Below are positions 18,283-26,050 of a DNA stretch of 64,000 bases, one piece after another. Under the pieces are notes generated by a model. That model was not told the origin of the DNA and made no database searches. It saw only the letters and a list, made by a program, of their open reading frames with translations. The stretch comes from Sinorhizobium sp. RAC02. GTDB lineage: Bacteria; Pseudomonadota; Alphaproteobacteria; Rhizobiales; Rhizobiaceae. The position numbers and the translations under genes are program-made. Where the stretch lies: assembly GCF_001713395.1 (NCBI RefSeq), contig NZ_CP016450.1:2418001-2482000 (forward strand), written 5' to 3'. The stretch's first letter is position 1, and each line of letters starts with the position of its first letter.

Positions 18283-19182
18283 ATGTTCGAAACCATCGTC
18301 CCTCTTCTCATCGACGGTCTGGCGAATGCGGCGCTCATCTTCCTGGTCGCCGTCGGCCTCACCCTCGTCTTCAGCGTGCTGCGCGTGCTCAACGTCGCGC
18401 ATGGCAGCTTCTACTCGATCGGCGCCTATGCGGCCGCTTCGCTCGGTCTCTGGGTCGTCGGCGCGGGCCTGCCCGGCTGGCTGACCTTCGTCAGCCTGGT
18501 GCTCAGTGCCGCGCTGGTCGCCGTCATTGTCGGCCCGGTGATCGAGCGCACGCTGATCCGCTGGACCTACGGCAAGTCGGAGGCGGTGCAGATCCTCGTC
18601 ACCTTCGGCCTGTTCCTCATCCTCGAAGACCTGCAGCGCATCGTCTTCGGCGTCGATTCCTTCTACGAGGACACGCCGGTACAGTTGCTCGGCTCCATCG
18701 AGATCGGCGGTGTGGTCTACCTCACCTACCAGCTCGTGCTGATCCTGCTTGCCGCCGCACTGTTCGTCGGCCTGAAGCTCTTCATCGGCCATACGCGCAT
18801 CGGCAAGCTGATCGCCGCCGTCGTCGCCGACCGTGAAATCTCGCAGGCGATGGGCATCAACACCAACCGCGTCTTCATGATCGCCTTCACCCTCGGCGTG
18901 TTTCTCGCAGCCCTTGGCGGCGCGCTCACCGTGCCGCAGGCCGGCGTCTCGCCGGGGCTCGGTGCCGATACGATGGTGCTCGCCTTCGCGGTCGCCGCCA
19001 TCGGCGGGCTCGGCAAGATCGAGGGGGCGGCGGTCGCCGCCGTCATCGTGGCACTCGCCCGAGTGCTCGCCATCTACTTCGCCCCCGAACTCGATGCGGT
19101 CGCGCCCTATCTGGTGATGCTGCTCGTGCTTCTGGTCCGTCCTTACGGCCTGTTCGGCTCCGCAACGACGAGAAAGATCTGA
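18283..19182 (+). CDS. HAAT-family ABC permease (LivH-like)
   Basis: A 299-residue inner-membrane protein with about eight hydrophobic segments. MFETIVPLLIDGLANAAL, NVAHGSFYSIGAYAA and the AIGGLGKIEGA turn are standard LivH blocks; it pairs with the LivM-like protein encoded 2 bp downstream. The ATG at 18283 was preferred to one at 18250 because the extra residues are charged and precede the first membrane helix. The ribosome site is weak, consistent with expression below that of the receptor. Confidence 0.92.
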   Translation: MFETIVPLLIDGLANAALIFLVAVGLTLVFSVLRVLNVAHGSFYSIGAYAAASLGLWVVGAGLPGWLTFVSLVLSAALVAVIVGPVIERTLIRWTYGKSEAVQILVTFGLFLILEDLQRIVFGVDSFYEDTPVQLLGSIEIGGVVYLTYQLVLILLAAALFVGLKLFIGHTRIGKLIAAVVADREISQAMGINTNRVFMIAFTLGVFLAALGGALTVPQAGVSPGLGADTMVLAFAVAAIGGLGKIEGAAVAAVIVALARVLAIYFAPELDAVAPYLVMLLVLLVRPYGLFGSATTRKI

Positions 19183-19184
19183 CC

Positions 19185-20117
19185 ATGCCTCTTCTTCCCC
19201 TCGCTGGCGGCGCCATCATTGCCCTCGTCGCGGCCACCTTCGCCTTTCCCTGGCTCGAATTCGTGCTGACGCTCGCCATCGCCAAGGGCCTCGCCGCCCT
19301 CGGCGTCGCGATCCTGTTGCGCGGCGGGCTGATCTCCATCGGCCATGCCATGTTCTTCGCCATCGGCGCCTATGCCACGGCCTTCGCCATGCGGGATTTC
19401 GGCATCACCGATGTCTTCGCCCTGATCCTGATTTCCGCAATCATCTCGCTTGCCGCGGGCCTGCTGATCGGCGTCTATGTGGTGCGCTACCGCGCCATCT
19501 TCTTCGCCATGCTGAACCTTGCGATTTCCATGGTGCTGTTCTCGCTGCTCTCGAAATTCTATGGCGTCACCGGCGGCACGGACGGCTTGCGCGTCGGCAC
19601 GCCGACCGTGCTCGGCATGGTGCTCGAAGCCAAGGCCGTTGCGACCTTCCTGTTTTATGCGTCGATCGCCGCGATGGTTCTCGCCGGCTTTGCCGTCAAC
19701 GCCTATTTCAAGAGCCCGCTTGGCGAGGCGTTGTCGGCCGTTCACACCAATGAAATCCGCCTCGAATATCTCGGCATTCCGGTGCGCGGCGTGCTGCTCG
19801 TCGCCTATGGGCTCTCGGCGCTGCTTGCCGGCATCGGCGGTACTTTTGCCGCCATGACCATCGGCCATGTGCTGCCCGACATGGCCTACTGGACCGATTC
19901 CGGCCATCTCGTGCTCGTCGCCGTACTCGGCGGCATCAGCGGCATTGGCGGTCCCTTCGTCGGCGCCGTCTTCCTCGAACTGGTGCACACGCTCGCCGCC
20001 GGCGTCACCGATGCCTGGAACATGATCGTCGGTGCCGCCCTGCTTGGCGTCATCTTCTTCATGCCCAAGGGCCTGATCGGCTTCCTGCGTCCGGCCAACA
20101 AGGGAGACACCGCATGA
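19185..20117 (+). CDS. HAAT-family ABC permease (LivM-like)
   Basis: A 310-residue inner-membrane protein of the LivM type, seen from LLRGGLISIGHAMFFAIGAYA, the TGGTDGL block after the central helices and GIGGPFVGAVFLE near the end. It forms the translocation channel with the LivH-like subunit. It overlaps the following ATPase gene by 4 bp (ATGA). Confidence 0.92.
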   Translation: MPLLPLAGGAIIALVAATFAFPWLEFVLTLAIAKGLAALGVAILLRGGLISIGHAMFFAIGAYATAFAMRDFGITDVFALILISAIISLAAGLLIGVYVVRYRAIFFAMLNLAISMVLFSLLSKFYGVTGGTDGLRVGTPTVLGMVLEAKAVATFLFYASIAAMVLAGFAVNAYFKSPLGEALSAVHTNEIRLEYLGIPVRGVLLVAYGLSALLAGIGGTFAAMTIGHVLPDMAYWTDSGHLVLVAVLGGISGIGGPFVGAVFLELVHTLAAGVTDAWNMIVGAALLGVIFFMPKGLIGFLRPANKGDTA

Positions 20118-20857
20118 CCGTGCTTCTCGAAGCGAAAAACCTGCACATCACCTTCGGCGCGGTCAAAGCCGCCAATGGCGTGGGCCTGCATATCGACGAG
20201 GGTGAATTCCTCGCCATTATCGGCCCGAACGGTTCCGGCAAGACGACCTTCCTCAACCTGTGCACCGGCTATATCCGGCCATCCGAGGGCGAGGTCTATC
20301 TCGACGGCAAGCCGATCACCCGCCTGCCGCCGCGCACCATCGCCCGTAAGGGCATTGCCCGCGCTTTCCAGATCCCGCAGCTCTTCCTCGATCAAACCGT
20401 GCTCACCAACCTGATGCTGGCGATCGCCTCGCGCGAAGGCCTGTGGCAGATGGGCAAGGCGCTCGACCGGCCTGCCTACCGCGACGAGGCCATGGCGCTG
20501 CTTGCCATGTTCAACCTTGCCGATTGCGCGCCCACACTCGCCTCGACGCTGCCGGAAGGCCGGCGCAAGCTGGTGGATATCGCGATTGCGCTCGCGCTAA
20601 AACCCCGGCTGGTGCTGCTCGACGAGCCGACCAGCGGCGTCAGCGCGCTGGAGCGGTTTGCACTGATGGAAACGCTGATGGGTGCGCTACGGCAAGCCAA
20701 GGTTTCCGCCCTTTTCGTCGAGCACGACATGGATGTCGTCGAGCGTTATGCGGACCGCGTCGTTGTCTGGGAATCGGGCCGGGTGATGGCGGAAGGCAAG
20801 CCGGAAACCGTGTTCAAGGATGCCCGCGTCATCGAAAACGTGATTGGAGTGGCCTGA
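20114..20857 (+). CDS. HAAT-family ABC ATPase (LivG-like) with unusual signature motif
   Basis: A 247-residue nucleotide-binding subunit. Walker A is GPNGSGKTT, Walker B LVLLDEPTSG and the switch histidine lies in VEHDMDVVERYADRV, all intact. The ABC signature, normally LSxGQ, reads LPEGRRKLVDIAIAL, a clear departure although the helix after it is normal. ARAFQIPQLF matches the Q-loop region of LivG. It is translationally coupled to both neighbours (ATGA overlap with LivM, TGATG with LivF). Confidence 0.9.
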   Translation: MTVLLEAKNLHITFGAVKAANGVGLHIDEGEFLAIIGPNGSGKTTFLNLCTGYIRPSEGEVYLDGKPITRLPPRTIARKGIARAFQIPQLFLDQTVLTNLMLAIASREGLWQMGKALDRPAYRDEAMALLAMFNLADCAPTLASTLPEGRRKLVDIAIALALKPRLVLLDEPTSGVSALERFALMETLMGALRQAKVSALFVEHDMDVVERYADRVVVWESGRVMAEGKPETVFKDARVIENVIGVA

Positions 20858-21534
20858 TGCTGACCGTCTCTTCCCTCAACGTCTCGCTGGCGGGCGCAAA
20901 AATCCTGCGCGATGTCACCTTTTCGCTGAAGCCCGGTGCGACCACCGTGCTGATCGGCCGTAACGGCGCCGGCAAAACCACGCTGCTGCGCGCCATCATG
21001 GGCCTCACGCCGGCCGAATCCGGCTCGGTCACCCTCGATGGCAAGCAGCTGTTGCCGCTGCCCGCCTTCGCCCGCGCCCCTGCCGGCATCGGCTATGCGC
21101 CGGAGGATCGGCGGCTGATCCCGGAGTTTTCCGTCGAGGACAATATCATCCTGCCCGGGCAGGCGCTGAAGCTACCGCCGGGCGAAATCAAAAGCCGCCT
21201 GGAAAAGGTCTATGCGCTGCTGCCCGAACTGCACACCATGCGGGCGCGTCCCGGCAATGGCGTCTCGGGCGGCCAGGGCAAGATGGTGGCGCTCGGCCGG
21301 GCGCTGATGGTTGCGGAAAAGCTGCTGATGCTCGATGAACCCTTCCAGGGCCTCGCCCCGGCGCTGGCGCTCGACTATGCCCGCACGCTGTCACGGCTGC
21401 GCGAGACCATGCGCGATCTCACCCTGCTGATCACCGAATCCAGCCCGAACCTGCTGAAATCGGTGGCGGACGAGACGCTGCTCATCGAGCGCGGCGCTGT
21501 CACGCTTCAGTCGCGTGAATCGGAAGCAGCGTGA
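20857..21534 (+). CDS. HAAT-family ABC ATPase (LivF-like)
   Basis: A 225-residue second ATPase of the transporter. The start is the ATG at 20857 that overlaps the LivG stop by one base (TGATG). Walker A GRNGAGKTT, signature VSGGQGK and Walker B LLMLDEPFQGLAP are present. The switch region reads ITESSPN instead of the VEQN usual in LivF. With a slightly altered signature in the LivG-like partner, both ATPases differ at motifs that govern hydrolysis. The operon ends here; 109 bp without clear signals precede the MarR gene. Confidence 0.9.
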   Translation: MLTVSSLNVSLAGAKILRDVTFSLKPGATTVLIGRNGAGKTTLLRAIMGLTPAESGSVTLDGKQLLPLPAFARAPAGIGYAPEDRRLIPEFSVEDNIILPGQALKLPPGEIKSRLEKVYALLPELHTMRARPGNGVSGGQGKMVALGRALMVAEKLLMLDEPFQGLAPALALDYARTLSRLRETMRDLTLLITESSPNLLKSVADETLLIERGAVTLQSRESEAA

Positions 21535-21643
21535 TCGCGCCAATCGAGCCGGTTCGACGCCCGCTCGGCCTCCTTTGTTTTGACGGCGGTTACTCTATAT
21601 ACCGGTTTCAGCTAGGTATTTCGCAAAGCTGAAGGACGCTTTT

Positions 21644-22168
21644 ATGCCAGTGACGATCAGCAGGCCCGAACTGCTTCAGGATGGCGACGACGCGCCCTTC
21701 CGCCAGATGATCCACGATGCGCTGGGCTTCGGCACCCGGCTGCTTGAGATCCGCAACCGGCTCGGCGAGGTGATCGGCCTTTCGGGACCGGCCTTCTCCA
21801 TCCTCATTGCCATCGAGCACCTGTCCAAGGATGCCGATGTCGGCATCAGCCAGGTGAGCGATCACCTGCACCAGTCCGGCGCCTTCGTGACACTGGAGGT
21901 GGCGAAACTCGTGAAGGCCGGCCTCGTCGACAAGTTCGCCAACCCGGAAGACGGTCGCCGTGTCATCGTCGAAGTGACGGGCAAGGCCCGCGCCCTGCTT
22001 GCCGAGCTTGCCGAAACCCAGCGCCCCGTTAACGACGCGATCTTCGCGGGGCTCGACCCCGATGAATTCCGCGCCTTCGCGAAGATCGCCGCGAAACTCG
22101 TCTCCGGCACGGAGGAAAGCCTGGCGCTGCTGCGCTATCTGGCCGAGCAGCGCCGCAGCCGCGCCTGA
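21644..22168 (+). CDS. MarR-family regulator
   Basis: A 174-residue winged-helix dimer protein. The recognition region is VGISQVSDHLHQSGAFVTLEV and the wing carries the classic ANPEDGRRVIVEVT pattern. MarR proteins usually repress operons for aromatic-acid or phenolic catabolism and are released by the substrate. It follows the transporter operon and precedes a LysR gene by 26 bp, so both probably regulate this catabolic region. Its DNA site is unknown; the palindromes at 10070 and 16721 are also possible targets. Confidence 0.88.
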   Translation: MPVTISRPELLQDGDDAPFRQMIHDALGFGTRLLEIRNRLGEVIGLSGPAFSILIAIEHLSKDADVGISQVSDHLHQSGAFVTLEVAKLVKAGLVDKFANPEDGRRVIVEVTGKARALLAELAETQRPVNDAIFAGLDPDEFRAFAKIAAKLVSGTEESLALLRYLAEQRRSRA

Positions 22169-22194
22169 TCCCGGCCACCGATGGAGGTGGGAGA

Positions 22195-23052
22195 ATGAAC
22201 CGTTATCCCATGTTCAGCCCGCAGCTTCTCGTCAGCTTCGTGGCCGTCTGCGAGACCATGAGTTTTACGCGCGCTGCCGACCGGGTGTCGCTGTCGCAAT
22301 CGACCGTCAGCCAGCAGGTGCGCCGGCTGGAGGAGCTTCTGGGCAAGGCGCTGTTCGAGCGCACCTCACATGAGGTGCGGCTGACCGAGGAAGGCATCAA
22401 GCTGTTGAGCTATGCCCGCCGTATCATCGCGCTCAATGAAGAAGCCCATGACGCGCTGACCGGCCCGTGGCGCGACGGCGTGCTGCGGCTCGGCATGCCG
22501 GAGGATTTTACCGTGTCGACGGTCGATCTGCTCGCCGCCTTCAAGCGCGAGCACCCGCATCTGCGGCTCGACGTGACCAGCGGGCTCAGCCCGGACCTGC
22601 ACCGCGCCTATCTTCAGGAGGAGCTGGATCTCGTGCTCGTCAAGCAGCGCCGCGTGCACCTGCCGCGCGCCGCGCGGCCGGAACCGCTGCTCTGGCTCGA
22701 CAGCCAGGAACACCCCGCCATCGAACAATCGCCGGTGCCGCTTGCCGTCTTCCCGGTCAATGGTCTCTACCGCGAGGAACTGTGCGGGACGCTCGATGGT
22801 CTCGGGATTCGCTGGCGCGTCGGCTATAGCGGCGGCGGGCTTGCGGCCCTTGCGGCGGCGTCTGCCGCCGGGCTCGGCGTCAGCCTGCTCCCGGCAGGTT
22901 GCCGGCTGCCCGGGCACCGCGTGCTAGGTGCTGCCGAGCGCCTGTCGCCCATCGAGGATTTCGAGCTCGCCTTGTTCTATCGCGACAGTGCCGCGCCGCT
23001 GGCACTCGACCTTGCCGAAAGGCTCATCGATTTTTGCGGCCTCAAACCCTAG
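22195..23052 (+). CDS. LysR-family regulator
   Basis: A 285-residue LTTR with an N-terminal helix-turn-helix (MSFTRAADRVSLSQSTVSQQ, about residues 22-41) and a periplasmic-binding-like effector domain (LRLGMPEDFTVSTVDLLAAF). The unusual opening MNRYPMFSPQLLVSF adds about six residues. GATGGAGGTGGGAG is its ribosome site. It is followed after 106 bp by the exported amidohydrolase, which it may control; the space before that gene shows no obvious LTTR dyad. Confidence 0.9.
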   Translation: MNRYPMFSPQLLVSFVAVCETMSFTRAADRVSLSQSTVSQQVRRLEELLGKALFERTSHEVRLTEEGIKLLSYARRIIALNEEAHDALTGPWRDGVLRLGMPEDFTVSTVDLLAAFKREHPHLRLDVTSGLSPDLHRAYLQEELDLVLVKQRRVHLPRAARPEPLLWLDSQEHPAIEQSPVPLAVFPVNGLYREELCGTLDGLGIRWRVGYSGGGLAALAAASAAGLGVSLLPAGCRLPGHRVLGAAERLSPIEDFELALFYRDSAAPLALDLAERLIDFCGLKP

Positions 23053-23158
23053 TGACATTGGCAAATCGAATAGCCAGCATTTTCAAATGTCGCTGCCATG
23101 CGAAGACCGCGTTTCCTAGAATGATGCCATTCGATCCATGCACCATGACGAGGAAACG

Positions 23159-24553
23159 ATGTTGCAGCACGCCGTATCGCAGAGCCGCCGGGCCTTTCTG
23201 AGCCGCACCGGCCAATTGACCACCGCCGCCGCCGTCGCTGGCCTCACCGGCATGAGCCATGAGGCGGCCGCCCAGACCACGGCCTGCGAGGAGGATGCCA
23301 CGGTGACATCCGTGAAGGACAACCACTATCTGCTCGCCGACGTTCGGCTGGAGGAAGGTTTCGAGAAGGACGGCGATGTCATCGTCGCGACGCGCACGGC
23401 GCTCTACACGCTGGAAATCAAGGACGGCAAGATCGCAGCACTCCACGCCGCCGGCGCTACCCTGCCCACCGGTCTTCCGACCTATCAGGCGAACGGCCAG
23501 CTCGCGCTACCTACCATGCGCGACATGCACATCCATCTCGACAAGACGTTTTATGGCGGCCCGTGGCAGGCGCCGCGGCCGCGCCAGGGCAAGACGATCA
23601 TGGACATGATCGCGCTGGAGGAAAAGCTGCTGCCAAAGCTGCTGCCAACCTCCGTCGAGCGCGCCGAGGGGCTGATTGCCCTCGTGCAATCCAAGGGCAG
23701 CACGGTTGCCCGCAGCCACTGCAACATCGACCCGGTGAGTGGCCTCAAAAGCCTAGAACACCTCAAGATCGCACTGGAAAAGCACAGGCAGGACTTCGTC
23801 TGCGAGATCGTCGCCTTCCCGCAGCACGGCCTGCTGCACTCCAAGGTCGACGGGCTGATGCGCGAAGCCATGCAGATGGGCGTCGAATATGTCGGCGGCC
23901 TCGACCCGACCAATGTCGACAGCGCCATGGAAAAGTCGCTCGACGCGATGTTCCAGATCGCGCTCGACACCGGCAAGGGCGTTGACATCCACCTGCATGA
24001 GACGAGCCCGGCGGGTGTCGCGGCGGTCAACTACATGATTGACACGGTGGAGAAAAACCCGGCACTCAAAGGCAAGGTGACGATCAGCCACGCCTTCGCG
24101 CTGACGACGCTCTCGCCTGAGCAATTGGACGAGACGGCCGGACGGCTGGCCGCAAACGGCATGACGATCGCATCGACGGTGCCGATCGGCGGCCTGATGA
24201 TGCCGCTGCCGAAGCTCACCGAAAAGGGCGTCTTCATCATGACCGGCACCGACAGTGTTATCGACCACTGGTCGCCCTTCGGCAGCGGCGACATGCTGGA
24301 AAAGGCCTATCTCTACGCCCAGCTCTATCGCGGCTCGGACGAGTACCACCTGTCCCGCTCGCTCGCCATCTCCACCGGAGGCATCCTGCCGCTCGACAAG
24401 GATGGCAACCGCGCCTGGCCGAAGGCCGGCGACGAGGCCGGTTTTTCGCTGACCAGCGCCAGTTGCTCGGCCGAAGCCGTCGCCCGCGTCTCCGCCCGTA
24501 ATGCCACCTTCCACAAGGGGCGCCTGGTCTCCGGCGGCGTCGGCAAGGCCTGA
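23159..24553 (+). CDS. Tat-exported cytosine deaminase-like amidohydrolase
   Basis: A 464-residue metal hydrolase from the ATG at 23159 (GAGGAAACG site; another in-frame ATG lies at 23138). The N-terminus has a twin-arginine signal, QSRRAFLSRTGQLTTAAA, ending at an AAAQ cleavage site, so the enzyme is probably exported folded with its metal. The barrel carries H124 and H126 in MHIHLDKTFYGG, then VDIHLHET, ISHAFAL and MTGTDSV, a complete metal set. It resembles the cytoplasmic-looking amidohydrolase at 1-1030. It would hydrolyse a cyclic amide or amidine in the periplasm before uptake by the HAAT transporter. Cytosine-deaminase-like enzymes are usually cytoplasmic. Confidence 0.85.
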   Translation: MLQHAVSQSRRAFLSRTGQLTTAAAVAGLTGMSHEAAAQTTACEEDATVTSVKDNHYLLADVRLEEGFEKDGDVIVATRTALYTLEIKDGKIAALHAAGATLPTGLPTYQANGQLALPTMRDMHIHLDKTFYGGPWQAPRPRQGKTIMDMIALEEKLLPKLLPTSVERAEGLIALVQSKGSTVARSHCNIDPVSGLKSLEHLKIALEKHRQDFVCEIVAFPQHGLLHSKVDGLMREAMQMGVEYVGGLDPTNVDSAMEKSLDAMFQIALDTGKGVDIHLHETSPAGVAAVNYMIDTVEKNPALKGKVTISHAFALTTLSPEQLDETAGRLAANGMTIASTVPIGGLMMPLPKLTEKGVFIMTGTDSVIDHWSPFGSGDMLEKAYLYAQLYRGSDEYHLSRSLAISTGGILPLDKDGNRAWPKAGDEAGFSLTSASCSAEAVARVSARNATFHKGRLVSGGVGKA

Positions 24554-24576
24554 TCCATTGTCGATCGAATTCTGTG

Positions 24577-24611
24577 ACGGCGGTCGTGTCTTCTCGGCCG
24601 CCGTTTTGTTT
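24577..24611 (+). terminator. Intrinsic terminator after the exported amidohydrolase
   Basis: ACGGCGG (24577-24583) pairs with CCGCCGT (24598-24604) and is followed by TTTGTTTT. It ends the catabolic region. Confidence 0.7.
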
Positions 24612-25093
24612 TGCGCGGTTGCCAGGTCACGGCCGCCCCTGCGCCCAAACGGCACAGCACAACCTGGATCGCCCCAGCAGTGCATCTCACCTATATTTTG
24701 ACCATGCAAATACACAACTATAGGAAGATTTCGGCTGCATAGAAGCCTCGCTCTCAAGCTCCGCCTTTCCTTGGATCCTGTTTCCTCACCTCAAAATTCC
24801 CCCTGTAGTGGTTGCGCAAAACAAGCAACCTCATAGGTGGTAATTCTACGAAAAATTGCATCCCCGTGCTGCGCAACAGACCGCAAAGCCTGCATGACAG
24901 GGGAATGCATATCCTCAAAATGTATTGATATTTATACGTTAAATTCTCTAAACGCTTCTTCAGTCGTACAGCTTCTCAACAAGTCTTCTTCGTTAAAATA
25001 CTATTAAAATTTTAGCAGTTAACCAGATATTGACGATCTTCTTAACTCCATAGGTGGTATAAAATACATTACCTCAACCGGAGGTGACGTATC
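24612..25093 (+). promoter_or_regulatory. AT-rich regulatory region before the exopolysaccharide genes, with direct repeats
   Basis: No gene is visible in these 482 bases, which are far more AT-rich than the surroundings. CATAGGTGGTA occurs twice in the same direction, at 24832-24842 and 25049-25059. A looser relative, TTATGGTGGAATTT, lies on the minus strand near 33066-33079 in front of the wzc-like gene. Several TATAAA/TTGAT-like boxes are present but I cannot choose a promoter. ACCGGAGGTGAC gives the next gene a strong ribosome site. Confidence 0.5.
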
Positions 25094-26050
25094 ATGCCAG
25101 ATACCGACAAGAATTTTTACGGAAAACCCGACTCGGCAAACACACTTATTGGTAGAGTTGAGCCAAAATCCGACAGGGCATACTCCGAAACAGCTGGAGA
25201 CACCGCATCTTCAGTGGCTTCTGGGAACAGGCATCCTGACTGGCAGTGGGAAAATTGCGTTAGACCGGAGGGCGGACCGCCCCTGCCGGACACGCTTCCG
25301 GCCGTGCCGCAGGCTCAGCTTGGAGGGTTGACGATCGCCGCGGTCGATCGGGCACGCGCCGCTGCCCTGATGATTGCCGCGGCGCGCCGGCACCGCCGCC
25401 ACGGCCGCCCGCTCTATTTCACCTCGGCGAACGGAGAGGTCATCGCCCGGGTGAATTCGGACCGGGCCATTGCCGGCCTCTTCCGCGAGGCCGACCAAAT
25501 CCTTGCCGATGGCCAGCCGCTGGTTTTTGCCTCCCGGTGGCTGTGCCGGCAAAAACTGCCAGAGCGCGTCGCCACCACCGATCTCTTCCACGACGTTGCG
25601 CGGCTTGCGGAACGGGAGGGCGTGACGTTTTACCTGCTCGGTGCGACGGAGGCGCAGAACATGCGGGCCGCCGCGATCGTCCGGCAGCTTTATCCCGCAC
25701 TCACCCTTGTCGGCCATTGTCACGGCTACCTCACCGGCGTGGCGCTCGCGGCCAAGATCGACGAAATCAACGTGCTGGCGCCGGATATCCTGTGGCTCGG
25801 GCTCGGCGTGCCGCGCGAGCAGATTTTCATGCGCGATTTTGGCGATCAGCTCGGCAATGTCGGCGTGGTCAAAACGGCCGGCGGGCTCTTCGACCATCTC
25901 ACCGCAAAGGTGCCGCGGGCGCCGCTGTGGATGCAGCAGGCCGGCTTCGAATGGTTCTGGCGCATGCTGATGGAGCCGCGCCGGCTGTTCTGGCGCTACC
26001 TGACGACCAATCCACGCGCCCTCTACGCCATCCTGAGGTACTCCAAATGA
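25094..26050 (+). CDS. WecG/TagA/CpsF-family glycosyltransferase (GT26)
   Basis: A 318-residue enzyme that adds a sugar, commonly an N-acetyl-hexosaminuronate, -mannosamine or glucose, to a lipid-linked oligosaccharide on the cytoplasmic membrane face. The GT26 core runs from about residue 75 to 260: FTSANGEVIARV, ADQILADGQPLVFASR, TTDLFHDVA, YLLGATEAQN, APDILWLGLGVPREQ and the GVVKTAGGLFDHLTAKVPRAP block. An extra 70-residue, low-complexity N-terminus precedes it. It starts the exopolysaccharide locus behind a strong ribosome site and overlaps the FAD oxidoreductase by ATGA. Confidence 0.92.
   Translation: MPDTDKNFYGKPDSANTLIGRVEPKSDRAYSETAGDTASSVASGNRHPDWQWENCVRPEGGPPLPDTLPAVPQAQLGGLTIAAVDRARAAALMIAAARRHRRHGRPLYFTSANGEVIARVNSDRAIAGLFREADQILADGQPLVFASRWLCRQKLPERVATTDLFHDVARLAEREGVTFYLLGATEAQNMRAAAIVRQLYPALTLVGHCHGYLTGVALAAKIDEINVLAPDILWLGLGVPREQIFMRDFGDQLGNVGVVKTAGGLFDHLTAKVPRAPLWMQQAGFEWFWRMLMEPRRLFWRYLTTNPRALYAILRYSK

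Noticed and set aside
24612..25093. Small genes or an RNA gene in the AT-rich gap
   Set aside because: No frame with a ribosome site and no tRNA- or rRNA-like fold was found; the stretch is best seen as regulatory DNA.
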